Positions 32,546 through 43,890 of a stretch of 64,000 nucleotides of DNA are shown in pieces. Below the pieces are notes generated by a model, which was not told the origin of the DNA, did not search any database, and saw nothing but the letters and a program-made list of their open reading frames with translations. A program made the translations under genes and the position numbers. Position 1 is the first letter of the stretch; each line of letters opens with the position of its first letter. The stretch lies in assembly GCA_029851415.1 (NCBI GenBank), contig CM056743.1:70152186-70216185 (forward strand), given 5' to 3'. Source of the stretch: Eretmocerus hayati. Lineage: Eukaryota > Arthropoda > Insecta > Hymenoptera > Aphelinidae.

Positions 32546-32992
32546 CTCTGCCGATTGAAACAGAAGAGGCCCAAATGATTCCAGGAGGAATCTGATGCTC
32601 TGAAGAGGGAAGAGAGAAGAAAGAAGAGAGAAGAAAGAAGATGAAGAATGAAGAGATGGAAGAAGATCGAAGAAAGGGAAACAACACCTGCGAGTCGTGA
32701 AAAGAGAGACGCTCGATCCTGAGCGCGAGACGCCGCCGGCCCTGAAGTAATGCTCACGCGGTGCCGGGGCCGGATTGGTAAGTTGGTGGATCTCTCCCTT
32801 GTCCAATGGCCGGCGCCAACGGAGAAGGAAGAGAGGGTTTACCCGGTTCGGATGGCCGTATCGATGCGGATTCCAGCCCGGGACTGTTGGGGAGGTGCTG
32901 GCCAGCCGTGTTTGGCTGACCGGTGCCTCTCCTTCGTACGTCGCAGCGTATTTGCCCTACAACCACCTTAAAAAAAAAAAAAAAAAAAAAAA
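30896..32992 (+). mobile_element. LINE G1, 5'-truncated R1-clade-like LINE
   Basis: It starts inside ORF2 (FPDKWKRQKL) immediately after the GA tract. It ends with AACCACCTT, a ~23-base poly(A) run at 32970-32992, and another GA tract. The 3' UTR is 32546-32969 and has a purine-rich stretch at 32600-32690. The family (G) is shared with G2, H and G3. Zinc-knuckle ORF1 (seen in G3), the C-terminal CCHC box and RT sequence style place it near the R1 clade (R1/TRAS/SART/Waldo); this is motif-based only. Confidence 0.85.
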
Positions 32993-33032
32993 GAGAGAGA
33001 GAGAGAGAAAGAGGGAGGAAGAGAGAGAGAGA
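32993..33032. repeat. (GA)n between LINE G1 and G2
   Basis: A 40-bp GA-rich tract after the poly(A) of G1. G2 begins directly after it. Confidence 0.92.
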
Positions 33033-33033
33033 C

Positions 33034-34809
33034 AGAAGACAGAGCTGAAATACCTCGGTGTATGGCTCGACGACAAGTGGTCGTTCAAGAAGCACATCAA
33101 GGAAGCCGCCCAGAAGGCGAGCAGGGTCGGTGTGGCGCTCTAGCGGCTCATGCCGAATATCGGAGGACCCAAGGAAAAGAGGCGCGCACTTCTCAACACC
33201 GTCACCACCTCCATCATGCTGTACGGTGCACCCGTGTGGGGAAAGAGAGTAGAGAAGACCATCATCGAGAAGAGAATGGGGCCTGTCCACCGAAGAGCGG
33301 CCCTGAGGAGTATCCGTGCCTACGGTATGGGTTCCGAGAAGGTCGCAGTACTGTTCACGCGATCGAGACAGTCCAGGAGCGGGTCCAAACGGCGGTAGGG
33401 GGCCATACCAAGGGAGAGGGGGTTCCTGCGCGATCATCGCGTTAGGCATAAGGAACGCATTCAATTGTGCGAGCTGGGAGCGAGTGTACGCATCCCAGGC
33501 AGGTAGAGTGCCACCCTACCTGTTAGCAGTCACGAGCGACTACCTACGGAATAGGATCCTCGTATGCAACACCGACGAGGGACAAAAGGTTCGGGAGCTG
33601 TCCGCCGGGATCGGTCAGGGATCAGTCTCCGGCACGTTCAATTGGAATACCCAGTACGACAGCCTGCTGACTATTGAATTGCCAGAAGGAGTGATAATAG
33701 TGGCTTTCGCGGACGACGCGGGACTCATAGTCTGAGCCGACAACGAGGAACTCTTGGGTAGACATGCAAACGAGGCGCTGGCCCGAGTCTACGAGTGGAT
33801 GATCAGCAGGCTCCCAGAGCTTGCTGTCACGAAGTGCGAAGCAATTGTGGTCACGAGGCGCAGGAAGTTCAAATTACCCCGTTTTTACATCAATGGGTAA
33901 GAGATCCCACGCAAGACAGAGCTGAAATACCTGGGTGTATGGCTTAACGACAAGTGGTCGTTTGAGAAGCACATACAGGAAGCCGCCCAGAAGGCGAGCA
34001 GGGTCAGTGCGGCGCTCCAGCGGCTGATCCCGAATATCGGGGGACCCAAGGAAAAGAGGCGCGCACCTCTCAACACCGTCAGCACCTCTATCATGCTCTA
34101 CGGTGCACCTGTGTGGGGAAAGAGAGTAGAGAAGACCATCATCGAGAAGAGGATGGGGCCTGTCCACCGGAGAGCGGCCCTGAAGAGCATTCGTGCCTAC
34201 CGCACCATGTCGGAATGCGCAGCTTGCGTCTTAGCGGGGATGCCACCCATCCACTCGCTCGTCGCGGAGAGAGTGAGGATCTGGGACCGCCAAAAAGTAA
34301 TCGGAGCCGATCGAGTGCTTACTACATCGATAAAGGAGATCATCCGGGTTAACGAGAAGAAAACCACCCTCGAGCAGTGGCAAACTGAATGGGATTCGCC
34401 ATCCGCAGATGGCAGATGGACGCACCGGTTGATCCGCGATGTAGCCAAGTAGGCGGAACGCACCCACGGAGAGATAGATTACTGGACAACGCAGGCACTG
34501 AGCGACCACGGTTGCTTCGGTGCCTATCTGACCCGGTTCAAGAAGAGGACATCCCGAGCATGTCAGTCATGCGGGGACAACTGGGATGACGCTGAACACG
34601 CCCTGTTCACGTGCAACGACACTCAAAGAGAGCGCGCCGAGTTGGATGGATGGCAGGGTGCTCAACTAACACCTGAGAACCTCACCCCGTACTTACTTCG
34701 CAACCAGGAGACATGGGATAGAGTCACCGGATACATCAAGCTGGTGATGACCCGTAAGGAGGAGAAAGAGAGGAAAGTGAGGCGCCTCGATGCCGGCGAA
34801 TCACAGTAA
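33034..34809 (+). pseudogene. LINE G2 ORF2 remnants
   Basis: The frame is interrupted. In piece 1 there is a TAG at 33141-33143 (VAL-stop-RLMPN). In piece 2 a frameshift occurs near 33400, a TGA replaces Trp after GLIV (33736), a TAA replaces Gln in NG-stop-EIP (33898), and the same TAG as in G1 follows DVAK (34449-34451). RT motifs GIGQGSVSGTFNW and FADDAGLIV remain readable. The C-terminal finger is CQSCGDNWDDAEHALFTC. It is clearly an inactive copy. Confidence 0.82.
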
Positions 34810-35291
34810 ACTTGCTGATTCCAACAGAAGAGGTCCAAATGGTTCCAAGAGGAATATGATGCACTGAAGAAGGAAGGAAGAAGGAAGAAGAGAGAAGAGA
34901 GAAAAAAGAAGAAAGAGAGGGAACAATGAAGAATGAAGATAGAAGATGCCGACAAGTGGCCGAAGAAAGAAGATGAAGGAGAGGAACGCTCGCAATCGAG
35001 CGCGAGACATGTCGCTCATCCTGAAGTAATGCTCACGCGGTTCCGGGCTGAGATGGTAGATGCAGGTGGATCTCCTTCTTGATTGCCCGATGCCCTGGGT
35101 ATCGGACATCAAGGGGAGAGGGATATTACACGGCCGGGCCCACCTCTCGGTGGGCCCCACCCAAACCCGTGTCCTGCCTGGTATGGCCTGCGTGGGCTAT
35201 GCGTAAGCTGAACCAGTCCGGTGTCTGGGAACGGATCCGAAGGATCTTGAGGCAGATTTTGCCCTCTAACCACCTTAAAAAAGAAAAAAAA
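33034..35291 (+). mobile_element. LINE G2, chimeric R1-like copy (two joined pieces)
   Basis: Piece 1 (33034-33323) corresponds to G1 31648-31935 and breaks off in the sequence for RAY. Piece 2 (33324-35291) restarts about 870 bp further upstream in the element (G1 position about 31065) and runs to the 3' end with CTAACCACCTTAAAA and an A-rich tail at 35277-35291. The join could be template switching, or unequal recombination between two copies inserted in the same GA tract. The 3' UTR is 34810-35276. Confidence 0.82.
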
Positions 35292-35305
35292 ATAAGAGAG
35301 AGAGA
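35292..35305. repeat. Short (GA)n between LINE G2 and H
   Basis: ATAAGAGAGAGAGA follows the A-rich tail of G2; H starts at the shared GACATCGTGGG. Confidence 0.85.
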
Positions 35306-35307
35306 CA

Positions 35308-36788
35308 TCGTGGGAGGTCCTTGACACGGAAACATTGAGTGACCATCGACATATTCGGTTTCGGCTTAGGACTGACAAACAGAGACATACGACACGCAGA
35401 CCGCGACCGACGGGGTGGCAGGTATGCAAGCTGGATGAGGGAAAATTCCGGGAATCAATAGAAACAGCCGAAGATCTCCCGATGAACATCACCGCGGACG
35501 AGGCTGTGGATATGGTGACGACCACCATCACGAGAGCTTGTGACGCATCGATGCATCGCAAGTCAACACCATACTTTTCGAGGAAACCAGAGTACTGGAA
35601 CACTGATGAGATAAGAGCTCTGCGAAGAATTAGCAATAAGAAGAGGAGAACCGCGTGGCGATCAAAGACGCTGAAACGACCATCACTGGCGGAAGGTGAC
35701 AGGGCGTATGAGGAAGCGAAGAAGGCTCTCGTTCTAGCCATCCGGAAAAACAAAGAGAAGTGCTGGGGTGAGTTCTGCGACATGGTTAATGAAGACCCGT
35801 GGGGTACGCCATACCGCGTGGTCATGTCCAAGGTCCGACCCCGGAGGGGCAACCCAGCACCGACCGATGCAGCTACCTTGCGCAGCATCGTGGAAGATCT
35901 CTTCCCAGCAGGAGAACCTAGAGTCACATTCCCTCCGGAGAGTGACGATCCCATCCCGCTCTTCACTATGCAAGAGCTACTCATAGCGACGAAGAGGCTG
36001 CCAAACGGCAAGGCTCCTGGCCTGGACGGCATTCCAAACGAGGCCCTGGAACTGGTCTTTAGATACAAGCCAGATTTACTCCTCGACCTCTTCAACATCT
36101 GTCTAAGCGCGGGAACTTTCTCGGACAAGTGGAAACGCCAGAAGCTGGTCCTGATACCTAAAGGTCAAGGAGGTCAACGCCCTCTTAGCATGCTCGAAGA
36201 TATCGGGGAAACGTACGAGAGGATGGTGCTCAGCAGGGTGGAGAGAGCCTACGAAGAGAGCGGCGGGCTATCACCAATGCAGTTTGGGTTCCGGAAGGGA
36301 CGAAGCACTGTGCACGCGATCGAGGAGGTTCAAGAACGGGTTCAAGCGTCGGTAGGGGACTCATACCAAGGCAGAAGAGGATTCTGTGCCATCATTGCAT
36401 TGGACATGAAGAACGCGTTCAACTGCGCGAGCTGGGAGCGAGTCTATCAATCCCAAGCAGGTGAACTGCCGCCTCATCTACTATCCGTCACGAGTGACTA
36501 TCTTTGGAAAAGGACCCTCGTGTACGACATCGACGAGGGACAAGAGGTTCAGGAACTGTCCGCCGGAATTAGACAGGGATCGGTTTCTGGGCCGTTCAAC
36601 TGGAACACTCAGTACGACAGTTTCCTGTCTATCGAACTGCCAGAAGGAGTGATATGAGTTGCTCTCGCGGACGAAACGGGACTCATAGTCTGGGCCGACA
36701 ACGAGTAACTCTTGGGTAGACGTGCAAACGAGGCGCTGGCCCGAGTCTACGAGTGGATGATCAGCAGGCTCTTGGAGCTTGCTGTCAA
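35308..36788 (+). pseudogene. LINE H ORF2 piece 1: endonuclease end to RT, catalytic box mutated
   Basis: The frame is open from 35308 to 36657 (TLSDHRHIRF, LPNGKAPGLDGIPNEAL, LVLIPKGQGG, FGFRKGRSTVHAI, ALDMKNAFNCASW, GIRQGSVSGPFNW). At 36655-36657 TGA replaces a codon before the catalytic box, which reads LADETGLIV instead of FADDAGLIV, so an essential aspartate is lost. A TAA follows in NE-stop-LLG. The piece ends in LLELAVN at the junction with the first nested element. Confidence 0.85.
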
Positions 36789-36849
36789 TGAGTCTGAAGT
36801 TAGCAGACAGATGGCAGACAGATAGCAGACAGATGGCTCACGCGTATTT

Positions 36850-38126
36850 GAGGCAACCAACAGATAAAATGAAGCATGTCCATCGTTTTTTATGACGAGA
36901 AAAACCCTTTTGAGTGACCAATACACCCAACAGATATGTTGATTATTCATCAAACAAGATATTTGTTAATAAAATTTATCATTCCCTCTAATCAGATAGT
37001 TCGCAGTCTTCGAAGTTGTTTGACCTATTCAACCACCCATTCATCAAAAGACGACCGATATCAGGGTGTTATCCAGGTGATATTGATGATGTGGGCAAGA
37101 TGCAACTGTGCAAGTGGTCAGGAAAATGCTATGAACTGCGCAAGGATTAACCGTGGTCAGCGTCTTTAACTGCGCAAATACTTTCGCGGAAGGCTCAACT
37201 CGTAACCCCCTTACCTGACACAGTTTATATTTCATGTATCCCGCGTTGCGGATTCCTTTGGACAGGACAGATAGCTGTTAGACAGAGTTCTATCGGCCTG
37301 CGACATTCAAACACTGAGGAAACTATACCCTGAGGGTGATGTCTGCCCGAAGATCGACAGTATTCAGTAGAAGTTGATGATTCGATATGAACCATCACTC
37401 CAAATCGCTTCAGATTCTCTGATTTATACTCGAAAACTACATTCAAAACGATGCACAATGCCCCCTCAAAATGTGGGTGGCACAACTCAACATTCGCAAT
37501 CAAACAACGAATTTGTGAGAGTCATCCCATGCCCACTTCGCCGAATATTTTAATGGTGTCCATCATAACGAATTCACATTCATCGATGTTTTGGAAACTC
37601 TTCAGGGAGAAATGATTATTGAGATAGGGAAGGATCACTCTCGAGTATGAGTCCTTTTTGATTAACAATGTTGATTGTTTTAGACGCGATATGAATATAT
37701 GATAAGAATCCATTCAACTTAGAACTAGAAGTGATTGTAAATAGGTCAAGGATATACACATACAGCCGAAATCCTCTATTATTCTATCCATTACGATATT
37801 TGCAATGAATTAAAACGCAATATTTGATTCTCCAATCAAGCATGTCCTCGTCAATATTTTAGTGAACTGTCACGCAAAGAACACGCTGGGCTTAGTCGCG
37901 AACTCGGGTAAGAATTTTCAGGAATCGAACTTACGCAATCAACAATGAGGCCTTGGATTAAAACTTTCGTAATTCACTCTCTCGACCGGGCTTAGGGATT
38001 TGAACACTTGCGCAGTTAGGGGATGCCCGATGGTGTACAATATGTAGGTATCTCTGTATTTATGTGTGTATATGTATATACGTATGTATAGGTGGATACA
38101 TGTATATAGACATACACAAATGATCA
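36850..38126. other. Interior of element 1, left part
   Basis: AT-rich DNA with small ORFs only. No recognisable domain or repeat apart from TATA-rich simple sequence near 38050-38110. Confidence 0.5.
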
Positions 38127-38990
38127 CGAATTCTCTGTAACTCTGCATACATGTTCAAATGGGCTTCTCTGACATATATGTCGGAACCGGAGAATGGACA
38201 TGGCCCAAAATAACGCTGCGACCCGATTATGGCCAGCAGACACTTAGGGGGCCATCGAAATCGATACCTCAGGACGAATCTAGAGATGTCCATTCTCTGC
38301 AACTCTGCATACATGTTCAAAATGGTCTTCTCTAACATATATATCGGGTCCAGAGGATGGACATGCCCCAAAATGGCGCTGTGACCCGATTATGGCCAGC
38401 AGACACTTGGGGGGCCATCGAAGTCGACACCTCAGGCCGAATCTAGACATGTTCATCTTCTGTAACTCTGCATAAATGTTCAAGATAGTCTTCTCTAACA
38501 TATATGTCGGATACACAGAATAAACATACCCCAAAATGGCCCTGCGACCCGATTATGGCCAGCAGACACTTGGGGGGCCAACAAAATCGACACCTCAGGC
38601 TGAATCTAGAGATGTTCATTCTCTGTTACTCTGCATAGATGTTCAAAACGATCTTCCCTAACATATATATTCGATCCAGAGGATGGACATGCTCCAAAAT
38701 GACGCTGCGACCCGATTATGGTCAGCAGACACTTGGGGGGCCATCGAAAGCTTCACCTCAGGGTGAATCTAGAGATGTCCATCTACTGTAACTCCGCATA
38801 CATGTTGAAAATGGTCTTCTCTAACATATATGTTGGATCCAGAGAACGGACATGCCCCATAATGGTACTGCGATCCGATTATGGCCTGCAGACACTTGGG
38901 GGGCCATCGAAGTCGACACTTCAGTCCGAAGCTGGAGATGTTCATTTTCTGTAACTCTGCATGCATGTACAACATGGTCTCCCTGAATAT
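38127..38990. repeat. 163-bp satellite, block 1 (about five units)
   Basis: The landmark ACATATAT occurs at 38172, 38335, 38498, 38661 and 38824, exactly 163 bp apart, with a degraded sixth at 38987. Each unit contains CTGCGACCCGATTATGG, CAGCAGACACTTGGGGGGCC and CTGTAACTCTGCATACATG-like blocks. The period is not a multiple of three, so the minus-strand ORFs seen here are by-products. Confidence 0.95.
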
Positions 38991-40230
38991 ATATGAAGAA
39001 ATTCCAGAAACTTTTGACTTTTGGCCTCCAAAAGTAAAATTATAGAAAAAAGCTGTGTACATGTCTGAAATTTCCCATACCCGTTCTTTGAAGGCTCCAA
39101 AGACATAATCTTCCATGTGGGTCAACTGAAAAAAATCACTAATTGACTCACAGAAGAAAGTGTTGAGCGAGTACTTTTGGAAAATTCGTTTCTGAATTTT
39201 CATTGTTTGAGTAAGCATTGGGGGTCTCTTAGAATACTTGAATGGACACGGAAGAGTCTTCACTTTCAGAATGCGTGATAAGAGTTGCACAATAGTAATG
39301 ATGGGGGCTTGTGATCTACCGAATGTGGCAAAAATATACTAAATATGGAAGTGTCTCGGGAAAAATTTTTCTCCGTGGAGAGTGACAAATACAAACATCA
39401 AATACGATCCTAGTCATTTTTGTACCAATTTGGAATGTCCCCGAACCCTTCGAAAGATTTTATAGAATATTCCGAGACGATTTCGTCTATATAAATCTGT
39501 CAATTGTCCCCATTAAAACAGATGGCACTCTCAAACGCGCCTTAGTCTGATCGTAGCGAAGTGCATATGGTTTTCTGATACTATTACCTACTATTTCTCG
39601 GTATTTAGGAGTCCGTCCGTTGATTACAGCAAGTGTACATCGCCGAGAACGACGTAGATATACCACGAGTAACACTAATTTCATTCCGGTTGAACGCAGC
39701 TCCTTGATTCCCCCATTGATGTACATAGATGTGCGATAGGTCGATTTCTTCGTTTTTGCGTGGGTAAGACAATAGGTTCATCGCAGAGTCCTTCTAGAAT
39801 GCGCTAAAAAGTGTAGGAGCGTAAGAACAGGAAAAATGATTTCTTATCGAAACGGAGTGACAGACCGTCCAATGCCTGTCACGGCTCAGTACATTGATGT
39901 ACATCTCCCACTGAAAGAAAAATCACAACTTTGGATCATTAGAAACGTCCCTGCGGAGTTACAGACCCCGCTGTGGTACGCTAGAATCGTGAGAGCTCAA
40001 CGAATTTCCAGAGTCGGTCCGAGTGACACGTCAGTTCCTCGATTTTCGGAAGTTTTCTCGCACATGACCTTCTCTATTATCTATCCGCATCTACCAATCG
40101 ATCCCAAATTCAATGTCTACTTGTAGGACATCTGAACGAAGAAAATTTGACTGGTTAGGCCTCATGAGACGTCGTACAGCTCAAATGATCGAGGAGTGAA
40201 AGCAAAAGTCAAGAATTTCCTCGGATTTCC
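38991..40230. other. Spacer between the two satellite blocks
   Basis: Unique-looking DNA. ORFs of 79 codons (39726-39487, minus) and 96 codons (39836-40126, plus) have no recognisable domain. Confidence 0.5.
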
Positions 40231-40590
40231 CCATATATCCGATGCAGAGGATCGACATGCTCCAAAATGGCGCTGCGACCCGATTATGGCCAGCAGACAC
40301 TTGGGGGGCCATCGAAATAGACACCTTAGGCCGAATCTAGAGATGTCCATGTTCTGTCAATCTACATACATATTCAAAATGGTCTACTGCAACATATACT
40401 CCGGATCCAGAGAATGGGAATGCTCCAAAATGGCGCTGCGACCCGATTATGGCTAGCAGACACTCGGGTGGTCATCGAAATAGACACCTCAGGCCGTATC
40501 TGGAGATGTCCATTTTTTGTCACTCTGCATACATGTTGAAAGTAGTCTTCTCTAACATATATGTCGGATCTAGAGGATGGATATCCACCC
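40231..40590. repeat. 163-bp satellite, block 2 (about two units)
   Basis: This has the same unit as block 1, with ACATATA landmarks at 40392 and 40555 (163 bp apart) and a degraded start at 40231. The two blocks are in the same orientation. Confidence 0.93.
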
Positions 40591-40865
40591 AAACCCGGTT
40601 TTGATGAGAATTCAGCTCAAAATATCGTTTTTCCAGTCGTAAAGATCGATTTCCCCGCAGAGATGAACTGAAAGGCGGGTTTCCCTTGCCGTGTAAGTGT
40701 TTCCGAATAACTTCTGACAATGGACATTTTCCCGTTCTCCATCCGAAAACGTCATCCTCAAGTTAGCTCATCTGTCTGCCATCTGTCAGCTGATATCGGA
40801 ATTCTACAAGATGTCCATTTCTTCTTTTACGATTTCAAGGAATGGACATTGTCTAAATTTCCGAA

Positions 40866-41115
40866 TATAGAATAGAATAGAATAGAATAGACTAACTCTA
40901 TTCATGACTGAGGACTCTTTGGTCCTGTATAGTCCAATACATATTCACACATATCCACAATGTTATGGTTTATTCCTGAGATTGTGCGTGAGCTAGTCTA
41001 CCAGCACATAACTATATTGAATTATCGTAAAATTAAAATCCCAGATAAAAGAGATGCAAATATACATTAAGAAGTGAGACACTATAATTAACTAATATAT
41101 GATCCTACGCGCCAC
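40866..41115 (-). mobile_element. 3' end fragment of another CR1-like LINE
   Basis: In the sense (minus) direction the sequence ends ...CATGAATAGAGTTAGTC and then five TATTC-type units (40866-40890). This is the pattern of a LINE 3' UTR with a pentanucleotide tail. About 250 bp are present, with no coding part. It sits just inside the right TIR of element 1. Confidence 0.5.
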
Positions 41116-41145
41116 TATCTCATCGGTCTGCTTACTTCAGACTCA

Positions 41146-41492
41146 TCTGTCGAGAAGTGCGACGCAATTGTGGTCACAACACGCAGGGAATTGGACTTAC
41201 CCCGTTTTGACAGCAACGGGCAAGAGATTCCACGCAAGACAGAGCTGAAGTACCTCGGTGTATGGCTTGACGACAAATGGTTGTTCAAGAAATAGATCCA
41301 GGAGACCGCCCAGAAGGCGAGCAGGGTCGGTGCGGCGCTTCAGCGGCTGATGCCAAATATCGGGGGACCCAAGAATTAGAGGCGCGCACTTCTCAACACC
41401 GTCAGCGTCTCTATCATGTTCTACGGTGCACCCGTGTGGGGAAAGAGAGTAGAGAAGACCATCATCGAGAAGAGGATGGGGCCTGTCCACCG
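41146..41492 (+). pseudogene. LINE H ORF2 piece 2
   Basis: This continues the LINE H frame after element 1, from EKCDAIVVTTRRELDLPRF to KRMGPVHR. It carries a TAG in FKK-stop-IQE and a second TAG in GPK-stop-RRAL. It ends at the 5-bp TSD of nested element 2. Confidence 0.85.
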
Positions 41493-41697
41493 CACAGACC
41501 ATGGAGTTCGGTGTTTGATGGGCACTCATCACAGCACATCGAAAAAAGGGACTAACGAGGACTTATTATAGCGGAAATTGTAGGTGAGAACGTGTAGAAT
41601 ATGAATCCGTTTCCGTCGAGATGCTTTCTGGATACGTGTTACAAGGTGGAGATCGATAATGAGGAAATTTCCGGGACCCTGAGATAAATCACTATAT

Positions 41698-42260
41698 AAC
41701 TCGACTGGGTCGCAAAACTCACTATTGTAATGGATAGGCGAATTCCACGCATTTCCAACGAGCAATCCGCTGGTGACCTTAGATTTGACCTTGAGGTCAA
41801 TTTTTGAGGTTATACCGGGTTTATTTCGAGTTCATCGAGGGTTCATCATAAATCTGACATCGGCATTGGGAAGAGCGTAAAATTTTACGTCGAGATACAT
41901 ACTTCTGGAATCTTCAAAAATTACCTCCAGAGGTCGCCACCAGCTTAAATGCCGTTCAGGTCACGTTTTAGCCGAAAATCGCCCTCTAACTCAACTGCGT
42001 TGCAAAATTCACTATTGTAATGGGTAGCAAATTTCACGCATTCTTCACGAGGAATCCGACGGTGACCTTGGATTTGACCTTGAGGTCAATTTTTGACGTT
42101 ATACCGGGGTTATTTCGAGTTTATTGAGGATTTATCATAATCTTGACATCGGCATTGGAAAGAACGTAAAATTTTACGTCGAAATACGTACCTCTGAAAT
42201 TATAAAAATTTACCTCAAGAGGTCGCCACCAGGTTAGATGCCACACGGGTCGCATTTCTT
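41698..42260. repeat. ~290-bp subterminal direct repeats in element 2
   Basis: Two diverged units (about 41698-41993 and 41994-42260) each run CTCRACTG(G/C)GT...CAAAA(C/T)TCACTATTGTAATGG...TGACCTTGAGGTCAATTTTTGA...AAAATTTTACGTCGA...AGAGGTCGCCACCAG. An inverted set of the same units lies at about 45885-46290. Confidence 0.85.
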
Positions 42261-42554
42261 CGGATCTGAATATTCGGGTGAAGATTTATCTGCTCAGAGG
42301 ATCAATCACTACTCCCCTACCAATGCGCGTCTTGGGTTCTGTTATCAAACTGCAAACTGCATCCTTATCTATTCAAATCATACTTTAATGCCACTCATCG
42401 TCGTTCAGCTTCACTGTTGTGTCGTCTGCCGATCAAGGGTATTTTGCTTCCTCAAAGAGAAAATTTGGTGCTGGTATGAAAAATTTCGAGGTGAAGGTTC
42501 TCGATCTTACTCATCCTCTAGTTGTCTCGCACGCCTCACGAGCACGGTCGTATA

Positions 42555-43428
42555 GGCCGAGTCTACATAGACGCGCTCACCCGGAGCACGCGCGCTCTCT
42601 CCGCTTGCACTCTCCACCCAAACACTGGAGTTGTTACCAAAGATGAGATTTAAAATTCTTTTGACGAGTGTTTCCTCTCAATCGGAGTATCAGCGAGAGT
42701 TTGTGAGATGAAAAACGGCCAGTTTATCACTTGAATCGAGAAAAAAAAATTGATTTGCATCTATTAGAGATCGAAAAGTGAGAGACTTGGATGTCGATCG
42801 TTGTCCCCAATATCGCCAGACCCCCAACTACTCAGGTTCCTAACTAGCGGCTTATTCAACAATATTCAACATTATTTTGGCTTTGGATTGAGACTTTCTC
42901 CAGAGACTGTGAAATAAGCAAAGGTGTACGGAATTCGGATGGAGAAGAATCGAGCTAATCCATGTACACCAAAGATCAAATTTGTGTTACAAGAGTCACT
43001 CCTCCGCAAATTTGGGACATCTCGGGTGTTCTGAATCAGGATTTCATACACTTTAGCTCATTATTCAGCTTCTGGAATAAGTATCAATGTATAACCAAGA
43101 TGATGCTGAATATTGCTGAATGGTTTGCAAGTTGGAGACCCGATGAAAAGCTGGGGGATGCTTATATGAGACACAACCACGCCTCTCATTTTTCTATCTC
43201 AACTTTCATCGATCTCTATTCGATGCAAATCAATTTTTTGATTGGTTTACGTAATAGACTGGCCGTTTCTCATCTCAAAAACTCGTGCTGATACTCAAGT
43301 TGAGAGGGAACACTCGTCGAAAGATTTTTAAATCCCATTTTCGGTATCTACTCCGGTGTTTGGGTGGAGAGTGCGAGCGGAGAGAGCGCGCGCGCCCCGC
43401 GAGTGAGCGCGTCTATGTAGACTCGGCC
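42555..43428. mobile_element. Harbinger-like non-autonomous element (874 bp)
   Basis: TIRs start GGCCGAGTCTACATAGACGC and end with the exact complement. The arms match for about 240 bp (42555-42790 and 43200-43428). The 3-bp ATA is duplicated at 42552-42554 and 43429-43431, and the uninterrupted sequence GTCGTATACACAGG in the opposite arm of the host element acts as an empty site. A 3-bp TSD with GGCC ends fits PIF/Harbinger. The 110-codon ORF in the loop (42962-43291) has no recognisable motif. Confidence 0.8.
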
Positions 43429-43811
43429 ATACACAGGTCCTACAACTCTCCTGGTGGGGGGGGGATCCGCTATTGAGGCGACGACAGCTTCACTTTTTTG
43501 CCACCATACGTCTCTTTTCATCCTTCGAGTCCGAGCTGGGCGCGTGCGCGCTGGAGAGGAAATCGTCTGCTGCTACCTGTGCAGCTTCGACCGACGGCAA
43601 CCGACAGCTCGGCCGACGTTGATACGGTTTTCACGTAACCTTGCTCTCACGCGATATTATAACGAGCTCCGGTCGAATTGATAGTAGAATCATCTGCTGA
43701 TCAATGCGGGGGTTCGTATGCTGATCTTTGAGTATCGCCAAACTCACGCTAATCATAAGCCCCGAATGGGGCCAACAAGCTAAGAAGTAGTTTTGTGGTA
43801 CCTCGAAGTGG

Positions 43812-43890
43812 ATGCGTGCGTCGCCGAGGGGTTAGCGTACTCGAGACACTTTTGCACGCTATGATCCTAGGGTTCAAATCCCGGGTGGTT
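43812..43890 (+). other. tRNA-like sequence in left arm of long-TIR element
   Basis: Box-A-like GTCGCCGAGGGGTTAGCG is followed 40 bp later by the box-B-like GGGTTCAAATCCC inside a T-arm-like stem, and then by a T-run (a pol III terminator would fit). The acceptor and anticodon stems are poorly paired by eye. It is likely a tRNA pseudogene or SINE head, not a functional tRNA. Confidence 0.5.

Larger units (their letters stand above)
36789..41145. mobile_element. Nested TIR element 1 (4.36 kb) in LINE H
   Basis: The left end TGAGTCTGAAGTTAGCAGAC and right end GTCTGCTTACTTCAGACTCA are inverted copies with one mismatch. Outside them, GCTGTCAA (left) and TCTGTCGA (right) look like a diverged 8-bp TSD. 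The left subterminal region has three CAGACAGAT repeats, and an inverted CATCTGTCTGCCATCTG pair lies at 40767. The inside holds two arrays of a 163-bp satellite and a CR1-like LINE tail. No transposase ORF is recognisable, and unmatched ORFs (39836-40126 plus, 39487-39726 minus) show no domain. Superfamily unassigned. Confidence 0.75.

Noticed and set aside
35109..36128. 339-codon minus-strand ORF opposite LINE H
   Set aside because: It is antisense to well-marked RT coding sequence and also runs through the GA tract and the G2 3' UTR. It is a shadow.
38060..39290. Series of 66-173 codon minus-strand ORFs with recurring peptide words
   Set aside because: The recurring words come from the 163-bp satellite, whose period is not a multiple of three. 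They are not protein repeats.
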